8,556 nucleotides of DNA from Pseudomonadota bacterium (GTDB lineage Bacteria > Desulfobacterota > Desulfovibrionia > Desulfovibrionales > Desulfovibrionaceae), in NCBI GenBank assembly GCA_023438245.1, contig JAEXRD010000050.1:1-8556 (forward strand), written 5' to 3'. Of this stretch, positions 1 to 5,972 are shown in pieces (within the stretch, counting starts at the first letter, position 1; each line of letters begins with the position of its first letter). The position numbers and the translations under genes are program-made. Under the pieces are notes generated by a model. That model was not told the DNA's origin, ran no database searches, and saw only the letters and a list, made by a program, of their open reading frames with translations.

Positions 1-50
1 CCCGGGGGCCTCCACCCGGGGCCGCCCCCCCGGGGGCCCAACGCCCCTCC
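1..50. repeat. GC-only stretch with 14-base periodicity downstream of cheA
   Basis: CCCGGGG-type blocks begin at 1, 15 and 29, and CCCGGGGGCC occurs exactly at 1-10 and 29-38. The blocks are self-complementary, so several strong stems are possible on either strand. A separate small stem, TGCCC/GGGCA, lies at 57-69. None is followed by a T-run in the cheA direction. The region may end the transcript through structure, but that is uncertain, and the left edge cuts it. Confidence 0.4.
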
Positions 51-92
51 TAACGATGCCCAGAGGGCAAAAGGCATTCTTGTGCGCAGGCC

Positions 93-3000
93 CTAGTCGT
101 GGCCCTTGGTCCCCACGGTAGCCAGGCGGTACACCTCGTGCGGGTCCAGGATGAGCACCACGCTGCCGTCGCCCATGATGGTGGCGCCGCTGATGCCCCG
201 GATCTCGAAGGTGTTCAGGTACTGCCCCAGGGGCTTGATGACGATCTCCTGGCGTTCCAGCAGCTTGTCCACCACGATGCCCAGCCTGCGGTCGTTGTCG
301 TGGATGATGACCACGGGCAGGATCTCGCGGCTGTCCTGGGTGGGCGGTAGGCCCAGCAGCTCGGACAGCTCGATGATGCCCAGCACCTCGCCGCGCAGGG
401 TGAGCGCCTTGCGGTGGTTCACCTCGCTCAGGCGCTCGGCCTCGATCTTGGTGGTCTCGCTCACGGCGTCGAGCGGAATGGCGTAGGTGTCGTTGCCCAC
501 CTGGACCATGAGCGCGTCGATGATGGCCAGGGTCAGCGGCAGGGTCAGCGTGAAGCGCGAGCCCCGGCCAACCTCGGTGTTGATCTGGATGTTGCCCTTG
601 AGATTCTTGATGTTGGTCTTGACCACGTCCATGCCCACGCCGCGGCCGGACACGTCGGTGATCTTCTCCGCGCTGGAGAAGCCCGGGGCGAAGATGAGGT
701 CCACGGCCTGGCGGTCGTCCAGGAGCTTGGCCTCCTCGGGGGTCACCAGGCCCTTCTTGATGCCCACCTGGCGCATCTTCTCGGGGTCGATGCCGCGTCC
801 GTCGTCCTCGACCTCGATGGCCACGGAGTTGCCCTTGTGGTAGGCGCGCAGCCACACGTGGCCCTTGGGGTTCTTGCCCGCGGCAATGCGCTCCTCCTCG
901 GTCTCCAAGCCGTGGTCGAGCGAGTTGCGGATGAGGTGCACCAGCGGATCGCCGATCTCCTCGCCCACGCTCTTGTCCAGTTCGGTCTCCTCGCCCTCGG
1001 TGATGAGCTCCACCTGCTTGCCGCTCTTGCGCGAAAGGTCGCGCACCAGGCGCGGGAAGCGCGAGAACACGGTGTGCACCGGCACCATGCGCACCTTCAT
1101 GATGGTGTCCTGCAGGTCGTCGGAGATGCGCGCCATGGCGTAGGTGGTCTCGGTGAGCTGCTGGGCGATGTCGGAGACCGCCTCGTGGCCGTCCTCCAGG
1201 GCTCGCGCGAGCATGGAGTAGCGGTTGCGGTTGATGATCAACTCGCCGATGAGATTCATGAGGTGGTCCAGCTTCTGGTGGTCCACGCGGATGGTGGTGG
1301 CGCCCTTCTGCTGGGGCTGCTGACCGGCCTCGAAGGCCTGCTGGGCCGCTGTGGGCGGCGGCGCGCTGGCCGTGGCCGGAGTGCTCTTGGGCGCGGCCGG
1401 GGCCGGGGCGGGCTTGCTCTCCGCCCTGGGGGCGGGCTTGGGCGCGGGCTTGGGTTCAGGCTTGGGCGCGGGCTTGCTCTCCGCCTTGGGGGCGGGCTTG
1501 GGCTCGGGCTTGGGCTCGGACTTGGCTTCGGGGGCGGGAGCCGGTGCCGAAGCGGGCGCGGCCTCGGGCTCGGTAGCCGGGGCTTCGCCCTTGATGGCCG
1601 CCAGGCCTCCCAGCACCATGTCCTTGAGGATGGCGATCTCCTGGGAGAGGATGTCCAGCATCAGCTCGAAGCCGACGTCGGACTTGCGCGCCTGGTCCAC
1701 CAGCCCGGCGGTGCGCTCGGCGTAGGTGCGCACGTCGCCCAGGCCCATGTAGCCGCTGGAGTTCTGCAAGGTGTTCAGGCTGCGGTACAGCCCGTCGACG
1801 ATGTCCTTCTGGCTGGCGTCCTTGCCCAGCATCTCCAGGGCCACGTCCAGGGCCTTCATCTGCTGGAGCACGGTCTGCTCGAAAAGCGCCACGTCCTCGG
1901 GGTCGTAGGCACTGGGGTTGACCGTGGCAGCCGGGGGCGGCGTCACGGGCTCCTGCGCTTCTTCTGTCTGTGGGGCCTGCTGAACCTGCGTGGCGGGGGC
2001 CTCCGGGGCCGCGTCGTCCTCGGCCACGCTGCCGGCCGCCGGGGTGGCGGGCGCGGCGGCTATCGCCGGAGCGGCGGCCCTGTCGGCGTAGGCGGCGTAT
2101 TTCTCGGGCACGGAGAGCTCACCGGCCTCCGTGCTCTTCTGGAGCACCTCGGCCATGGCCGTGATGTCGAACGGCGTGGCCTTGCCGGTCTCGGCGTCAA
2201 TGCGCGCCAGCAGCTCTTCCAGCGTGTCCACCACGGTGAGCAGCAGGTCGATGAGCCCGCGCGAGGTCTGCATCTCGCCCTTGCGCACGCGGTTTAAGAG
2301 CGTCTCGGCCTCGTGGGTCAGCGCGTTGAGCTCGCGGTAGCCGATGATGCCGCTGTTGCCCTTGATGTTGTGGAAATAGCGGAAAATATCGTTGATGAGC
2401 TCGCCGCTGCCGTCGGGATTCTTCTCCAGGTCCACCAGACCCTGGTTCAGGTCGGCCACGATCTCGCGGGCCTCCTCCAGGAAGTCGGTGAGGTGGCCCT
2501 CGCCGACGGTGGTCAGCGTGTACGGGGTGGGGTCGAAGTCCGGGTGCACCAGGGCCTTGAGCTCGCTCCAGCGCACGGTGATGTTGCCGTCCCCGGCGGC
2601 CTCTTCGTGGGATGCAGGCTCGGTGTCGGGCTCAAAGTCGCCAGCCGCCGCCTCCTCGTCGTCTGCGCTCACATCCGCCTGGGGGGCCGCTGCGGCCTCT
2701 TCCGACTCTTCGGCGCGGGCATGCGCGGCGACCACGGGCTCGCCGACCTCCTCTCCGGAGAGGATGGCCTCGATGCGGGCGATGATGGGGCCGGTGTCCA
2801 CGTCGCCCTCGCGGCCGGACTGCTCCAGGTTCTCCACCATGCTGCGCAGGGCGTCGGTGGCGGAGAGGATCACGTCCATGATGCCGGAGGTGACGGCCAT
2901 GGCGCCCTGGCGCAATTCGTCCAGGATGTTCTCGGCCTTGTGGGCCAGGCCGTTGATCTTGTTCAGGCCGAGAAAGCCCGATGCGCCCTTGAGCGAGTGC

Positions 3001-3146
3001 ATGGGCCGGAAGATCTCGTTGAGAAGCCCCCGGTTCTCGGGGTTTTTCTCCAGCTCAAGCAGGTTGGGCTCGATGGTTTCGAGGTGCTCCTTGGCCTCCA
3101 CGAAGAAGTCGGAGAGAATTTCAGGATCGATGTAGTCTTGGCTCAT
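93..3146 (-). CDS. cheA: Chemotaxis histidine kinase CheA with three HPt-type domains
   Basis: This is a 1017-residue CheA, much longer than the usual 650-700 residues. It autophosphorylates under receptor/CheW control and passes phosphate to CheY in the cytoplasmic array. Visible domains are HPt1 at about 5-108 with phospho-acceptor His50 (MHSLKGASG), HPt2 at about 216-318 with His259 (FHNIKGNSG), and an HPt-like domain at about 416-520 where Asn458 replaces the histidine (LNTLQNSSG). A Lys/Pro/Glu/Ala linker follows at about 521-617. The P3 dimerisation helices lie at about 618-690. The HATPase core has an N box near 737-748 (HLIRNSLDHGLE), a G1 box DDGRGID at 781-787 and GRGVGMD at 834-840. 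A CheW-like P5 domain covers about 876-1010. There is no receiver domain and no recognisable CheY-binding P2 domain. The ATG start has a modest site (CCAGGCAGG) with 8 bases between AGG and the start. It is the last gene of the operon, 75 bases after cheY. The kinase assignment is secure; the exact symbol (for example cheA3) is inferred. Confidence 0.97.
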   Translation of the reverse strand: MSQDYIDPEILSDFFVEAKEHLETIEPNLLELEKNPENRGLLNEIFRPMHSLKGASGFLGLNKINGLAHKAENILDELRQGAMAVTSGIMDVILSATDALRSMVENLEQSGREGDVDTGPIIARIEAILSGEEVGEPVVAAHARAEESEEAAAAPQADVSADDEEAAAGDFEPDTEPASHEEAAGDGNITVRWSELKALVHPDFDPTPYTLTTVGEGHLTDFLEEAREIVADLNQGLVDLEKNPDGSGELINDIFRYFHNIKGNSGIIGYRELNALTHEAETLLNRVRKGEMQTSRGLIDLLLTVVDTLEELLARIDAETGKATPFDITAMAEVLQKSTEAGELSVPEKYAAYADRAAAPAIAAAPATPAAGSVAEDDAAPEAPATQVQQAPQTEEAQEPVTPPPAATVNPSAYDPEDVALFEQTVLQQMKALDVALEMLGKDASQKDIVDGLYRSLNTLQNSSGYMGLGDVRTYAERTAGLVDQARKSDVGFELMLDILSQEIAILKDMVLGGLAAIKGEAPATEPEAAPASAPAPAPEAKSEPKPEPKPAPKAESKPAPKPEPKPAPKPAPRAESKPAPAPAAPKSTPATASAPPPTAAQQAFEAGQQPQQKGATTIRVDHQKLDHLMNLIGELIINRNRYSMLARALEDGHEAVSDIAQQLTETTYAMARISDDLQDTIMKVRMVPVHTVFSRFPRLVRDLSRKSGKQVELITEGEETELDKSVGEEIGDPLVHLIRNSLDHGLETEEERIAAGKNPKGHVWLRAYHKGNSVAIEVEDDGRGIDPEKMRQVGIKKGLVTPEEAKLLDDRQAVDLIFAPGFSSAEKITDVSGRGVGMDVVKTNIKNLKGNIQINTEVGRGSRFTLTLPLTLAIIDALMVQVGNDTYAIPLDAVSETTKIEAERLSEVNHRKALTLRGEVLGIIELSELLGLPPTQDSREILPVVIIHDNDRRLGIVVDKLLERQEIVIKPLGQYLNTFEIRGISGATIMGDGSVVLILDPHEVYRLATVGTKGHD
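1408..1527 (-). repeat. 60-base direct repeat encoding the Lys/Pro/Glu linker of CheA
   Basis: Two adjacent 60-base units (1408-1467 and 1468-1527) differ at about seven positions; their first 35 bases differ at only one. They encode 20-residue units containing AESKPAP (residues 555-561 and 575-581) within a KPEP/KPAP-rich linker between the third HPt-like domain and the dimerisation domain. The unit length is a multiple of three, so gain or loss of a copy would keep the frame. Confidence 0.75.
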
Positions 3147-3171
3147 GGAGACGACCTGCCTGGGTTCTGTG

Positions 3172-3201
3172 ATCCGCCACCGGGCGGTTCCGGGAGCGGA
3201 T
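3172..3201 (-). other. Imperfect hairpin between cheY and cheA
   Basis: In the minus-strand RNA, AUCCGC pairs with GCGGAU and, after a U-G wobble and one mismatch, CCGG pairs with CCGG around a six-base loop (AACCGC). No U-run follows, so it is not a standard intrinsic terminator. It lies in the longest gap of the operon, shortly before the cheA ribosome binding site, and may affect mRNA stability or cheA translation. Confidence 0.45.
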
Positions 3202-3221
3202 GCGCCTATTTCGCCCCTGGG

Positions 3222-3590
3222 CTAGCCCAGGAGCATCTTCACGTTCCTGACCATTTTCTCCGGCTGGGCCGGCTTGACCATGTACAGGTTGGCCCCCAGC
3301 GTCAGCCCGGTCTGGATGTCCTTGTCCTGGCCCTCGGTGGAGAGCACGATGATGGGGATGTCCCGGTAGGCCTCCTGCTCACGCAGCGTCTTGATGAACG
3401 TGAAGCCGTCCATGCGCGGCATGTTCACGTCGCTGACGATGAGGTCCACCTGATCCGCCGCGTACAATTTCTCCAGGCCGTCCAGGCCGTCCTCGGCCGT
3501 GGTTACCCGGAAGCCCTCCTTCTTCATGATGAAGGCCACCAGGTTCCTTACAGTCTTGGAATCGTCCACAATGAGAATATGTTTAGGCAT
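3222..3590 (-). CDS. cheY: Single-domain response regulator CheY
   Basis: This is a 122-residue stand-alone receiver, the usual CheY length. It accepts phosphate from CheA and is expected to bind the flagellar switch or another output. The acidic pair is Asp9/Asp10, the phospho-acceptor is Asp54 (SDVNMPRMDG), the switch Ser84 lies in VLSTEG, Tyr103 matches the signalling aromatic residue, and Lys106 lies in MVKPAQP. I chose the ATG at 3588-3590 because a strong GGGGGAGGG Shine-Dalgarno sequence ends 7 bases upstream and the protein then begins MPKHILIVDD, as the family does. An in-frame ATG at 3615-3617 would add nine unrelated residues. The start overlaps the cheW stop by 8 bases (ATGCCTAA), which suggests translational coupling. 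The protein has no output domain. It is probably the cognate partner of the CheA downstream, although other CheY proteins could exist elsewhere in the genome. Confidence 0.95.
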   Translation of the reverse strand: MPKHILIVDDSKTVRNLVAFIMKKEGFRVTTAEDGLDGLEKLYAADQVDLIVSDVNMPRMDGFTFIKTLREQEAYRDIPIIVLSTEGQDKDIQTGLTLGANLYMVKPAQPEKMVRNVKMLLG

Positions 3591-4290
3591 GAACTGACCC
3601 TCCCCCTTGGAGAACACCTTGCACGAGGTTGTCGATGGACAGGATGCTGATGAGCTTTTCGCCGGACTTATACAGTCCGAGCAAGAGGTTGGCGCTGACG
3701 CCCACGTGGGCTTCCACGCTCCATTCCAGGTCGTCGCCGCTGGCCTGATACATGGTGGACACGGCGTTGATCATGAGTCCCACCTGCAGCCCCTTGTGGC
3801 GGCAGACCACGATGAAGCGCTCCTCCTGGTCGCCGGTGATGCCCATGAGCTGGCGCAGGCAGACCAGCGGGGTGACCCGGCCGCGCAGGTTGATGATGCC
3901 CGCGATGTAGGGCGGCGCGCTGGGCAGCTTGGTGGGCTTCATGAACCGGATGACTTCCTGGATCACGGTGATGGGCAGGGCGAACTCGCGCCCGAGGATG
4001 GAGAAGCTCACCAGCCGGATGCTGGACTGGGAGCGCATGCTCTCGTCGGAGTGCTGCTGGCTGCGCTGGGCCTCGCCCGCGGCGTCCGCGCCCGCGGCCG
4101 GACCGGCGAACCCGGCCACAACGTCCTCGCCGCGCGGGTCCATGCGCCGGGCCTGAGCCAGCACCCCGGCCTGGTCCATGCCCAGGTACTTGTCCAGGAA
4201 GGCCTGCTCCGCTCCGGTCAGGTCGCGGTTCTTGTCATCGGCGTCCGGCAGGCGGACGTCCTCCACGAAATATTGTTCAGGCGTCTTCAT
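3583..4290 (-). CDS. cheW: CheW-domain coupling protein with long N-terminal extension (possibly ParP-like)
   Basis: This 235-residue protein has a C-terminal CheW domain at about residues 91-227, marked by VSFSILGREFALPI, the GIINLRGRVTPLVCL motif (132-145) and a final NLLLGLYKSGEKLISIL segment. CheW couples receptors to CheA in the chemoreceptor array. Usual CheW proteins are about 150-170 residues. Here an extra 90 residues precede the domain: a charged, probably helical part (1-55, including GAEQAFLDKYLGMDQ) and a low-complexity Ala/Gly/Gln/Ser linker (about 56-90). The ATG at 4288-4290 lies inside the parA 3' end, overlapping by 14 bases, with only a weak AGAGA site, so translation is probably coupled to parA. 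Met85 could start a normal-sized CheW but has no clear ribosome binding site. An extended CheW-like protein beside a ParA recalls Vibrio ParP, which contacts ParC and the array. That role is inference; the CheW fold is secure. Confidence 0.93.
   Translation of the reverse strand: MKTPEQYFVEDVRLPDADDKNRDLTGAEQAFLDKYLGMDQAGVLAQARRMDPRGEDVVAGFAGPAAGADAAGEAQRSQQHSDESMRSQSSIRLVSFSILGREFALPITVIQEVIRFMKPTKLPSAPPYIAGIINLRGRVTPLVCLRQLMGITGDQEERFIVVCRHKGLQVGLMINAVSTMYQASGDDLEWSVEAHVGVSANLLLGLYKSGEKLISILSIDNLVQGVLQGGGSVHA
3598..3606 (-). promoter_or_regulatory. Ribosome binding site of cheY
   Basis: On the minus strand this reads GGGGGAGGG, a near-ideal Shine-Dalgarno sequence 7 bases before the ATG at 3588-3590. 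It lies inside the 3' end of cheW. It decides the cheY start in favour of MPKH over an ATG nine codons upstream. Confidence 0.8.
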
Positions 4291-5056
4291 GTCGCATGAT
4301 CTCTTTTGCCAGTTGCAGGTACTCCACCGCTCCGCGCGCCTTGGGGTCCACCTCGTAGATGACCCGTCCTCCGGCGCTTGACTCGCGGAACTTGGTGTCG
4401 AAATGAATGACCGTCTCCAAAACCCTCTCGCCCAATTTGTCGCGCATGAGCCGTAAAATATGGCGGCAGGCCGCCGTGCGCTGGTCGTACATGGTGGGCA
4501 GGGCCATGTACCGCACCGGCCTGGGCAGCACCCTGTTCACCAGCCGGATGGTGTCGAACAAGAGCCGGATGCCGTACAGGGCCAGAAAATCCGTCTGAAT
4601 GGGAATGAGCACCACGTCCGACGCCACGATGGCGTTGACCAGCAGCACGCCCACGTGCGGGGGGCAGTCCACCAGCACGTAATCGTACCGTCCTTTCAGC
4701 TCCTCCAGGGCCTGGGTCAGAATCATCCCCTTGCCCTGGCGGTCCTTCAGGTCCACCTCCAGCTCCGAGAGCCGGATGTGGCCGGGCACGAAGTCGAAAC
4801 CCGCCTTCAGCCCGGGCTTGAGGATGCGGCCCCACAGCTCCGCGTCCGCGCGCTCGGCCTGGAACAGGTCGTAGGCCGTGGCCTCAAGCATCTCCGGAAA
4901 CTGCGAGAGGTGCACCGACGCGTTGGCGTGCGGGTCCAGGTCCATGACCAGCACCCGCCGGCCCAGCCGGGCCAGTGCCGCTCCCAGCGTCAGCGTGGTG
5001 GTGGTCTTGCCCACCCCGCCCTTCTGGTTCGCTATGGCCACCACGCGTGCCTGCAA
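4277..5056 (-). CDS. Orphan ParA/MinD-type ATPase in the chemotaxis operon
   Basis: This is a 259-residue ParA-family ATPase. The deviant Walker A motif is at 11-19 (QKGGVGKTT, with signature Lys12 and catalytic Lys17). DLDPHAN at 39-45 is the Walker A' region (most relatives have Gln where His43 stands), and YVLVDCPP at 126-133 is Walker B. The C-terminal part (PTMYDQRT at 187-194, then FDTKFRESSAGG at 219-230) is typical of ParA. Family members form ATP-dependent dimers and pattern cargo on DNA or at poles. No parB gene or parS site is nearby: the next gene is cheW, overlapping by 14 bases. A role in placing chemoreceptor arrays, as for Vibrio ParC or Rhodobacter PpfA, is therefore more likely than chromosome segregation. 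The start is TTG at 5054-5056, because an in-frame TGA lies six codons upstream and a good AGGGGAGG site precedes it. A GTG four codons further in is too far from that site. The ATPase family is secure; the partner is inferred. Confidence 0.93.
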   Translation of the reverse strand: MQARVVAIANQKGGVGKTTTTLTLGAALARLGRRVLVMDLDPHANASVHLSQFPEMLEATAYDLFQAERADAELWGRILKPGLKAGFDFVPGHIRLSELEVDLKDRQGKGMILTQALEELKGRYDYVLVDCPPHVGVLLVNAIVASDVVLIPIQTDFLALYGIRLLFDTIRLVNRVLPRPVRYMALPTMYDQRTAACRHILRLMRDKLGERVLETVIHFDTKFRESSAGGRVIYEVDPKARGAVEYLQLAKEIMRHEDA

Positions 5057-5060
5057 TCCG

Positions 5061-5068
5061 CCTCCCCT
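5061..5068 (-). promoter_or_regulatory. Ribosome binding site deciding the TTG start of the ParA gene
   Basis: On the minus strand this reads AGGGGAGG, ending 4 bases before TTG at 5054-5056. No ATG or GTG lies between this site and the in-frame stop upstream at 5072-5074. The conserved ParA N-terminus (RVVAIANQKGG) begins three codons after the TTG. Confidence 0.7.
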
Positions 5069-5093
5069 GGGTCAAAGAACAACGGAAAAAACG

Positions 5094-5972
5094 CTACGCT
5101 TCCTTCTTGTAGACGATGGCGCCCGGGTAGTGCACGGGCTTGAACGCTCGGCTGATGTTGTGCAGCGACTCCGAGTGCCCGATGAGCATGTAGCCGCCGG
5201 GCAGCAGGTTGTCGTAGAACGCGCCGATGACCTTCTTCTTCATCTCGTCGTCGAAGTAGATGATGACGTTGCGGCAGAACACCAGCTGGGAGCGCTCCAC
5301 GCGCTTCAGGGCCACGCGGTCGGAGAGGTTGAGCTGGCCGAAGCTGACCATGCGCTTCATCTCCAGCTTCACGCGGTAGTTCTCGCCGTCCTTGTCGAAG
5401 TACCTGGCCAGGATCTCCGGCGGAGTGGTGCGCAGGGTGTACTCGTTGTACACGCCCTTGCGGGCCGCCTCCAGAACGCGCTCGGAAAGGTCGCTGGCGG
5501 TGATCCGAACGTCCCAGGAGGCCAGCTCGCCGCGCAGCACCTCGGCCACGATGATGGCCAGGGTGTAGGGCTCCTCGCCCGTGGAGCAGCCTGCGGACCA
5601 GATGCGCAGGCGCTTCTCGCCCTTCTTCTTCAGGTCATTGATGACCTCGGTGAGGATGTTGTCCTGGAAGACCTTGAGCTGCGGCGGATTGCGGTAGAAG
5701 CTGGTCTCGTTGGTGGTGATGACCTCGAAAAGCTTGTTCAGCTCGGTCTTCTTGTTCGCGTCGTACTGCAGGTAGTGGTAGTACTCGCCGAAGTTCTTGA
5801 GGTTCAGCAGCTTCAGCCGGTTGGCCAGGCGGTTCTCCAGCAGGTACTTGCGGTTGTCCGCCACGTAGATGCCGCACTGGGCGTAGATGAAGTCGCGCAG
5901 CTGCACGAACTCGGCGTCGCTGATCTTGAGTTCTCCGCCCACGGCGGTGGATGTGGAGAAGAGCGCTGCCAT
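5094..5972 (-). CDS. cheR: Chemoreceptor glutamate methyltransferase CheR
   Basis: This 292-residue protein uses S-adenosylmethionine to methylate glutamates on chemoreceptors, driving adaptation opposite to CheB. The N-terminal CheR domain (about 14-75) is helical. The catalytic domain carries TTNETSFYR (86-94), the SAM-binding motif SAGCSTGEEPYTLA (126-139), ASDLSERVL (159-167), CRNVIIYFD (233-241) and GHSESL (265-270). It ends about 20 residues after the last motif, so there is no C-terminal TPR or other fused domain, and the length is normal for the family. The ATG at 5970-5972 follows directly after the HEAT-gene stop (TAAATG), with AAGGA 7 bases upstream inside that gene, so translation is probably coupled. 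A 37-base gap separates it from the parA start. The assignment is secure. Whether it binds receptor C-terminal pentapeptides cannot be told from the sequence. Confidence 0.97.
   Translation of the reverse strand: MAALFSTSTAVGGELKISDAEFVQLRDFIYAQCGIYVADNRKYLLENRLANRLKLLNLKNFGEYYHYLQYDANKKTELNKLFEVITTNETSFYRNPPQLKVFQDNILTEVINDLKKKGEKRLRIWSAGCSTGEEPYTLAIIVAEVLRGELASWDVRITASDLSERVLEAARKGVYNEYTLRTTPPEILARYFDKDGENYRVKLEMKRMVSFGQLNLSDRVALKRVERSQLVFCRNVIIYFDDEMKKKVIGAFYDNLLPGGYMLIGHSESLHNISRAFKPVHYPGAIVYKKEA

Noticed and set aside
57..69. Small TGCCC/GGGCA hairpin after cheA as an intrinsic terminator
   Set aside because: The stem is only five pairs and no T-run follows it on the minus strand.
1408..1527. 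Repeats as a CRISPR-like or intergenic array
   Set aside because: The units are directly adjacent, in frame, and encode a Lys/Pro/Glu linker inside cheA.
414..2297. Long open frame on the plus strand opposite cheA (627 codons)
   Set aside because: It is antisense to cheA. The translation is low-complexity His/Gly/Leu/Arg/Val-rich with no family motif, a usual by-product of GC-rich third codon positions.
3615..3617. Upstream in-frame ATG for cheY
   Set aside because: It would add nine residues unlike CheY, and the strong ribosome site lies downstream of it, positioned for the ATG at 3588-3590.
2313..3650. Long open frame on the plus strand across the cheA start, cheY and the cheW end
   Set aside because: It runs antisense through three well-identified genes and their junctions and shows no recognisable domain.
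4036..4038. Internal ATG (Met85) as the true start of cheW, giving a normal-sized protein
   Set aside because: No clear ribosome site precedes it, and it would leave over 230 bases of open, protein-like sequence after parA. It is kept as a minor alternative.
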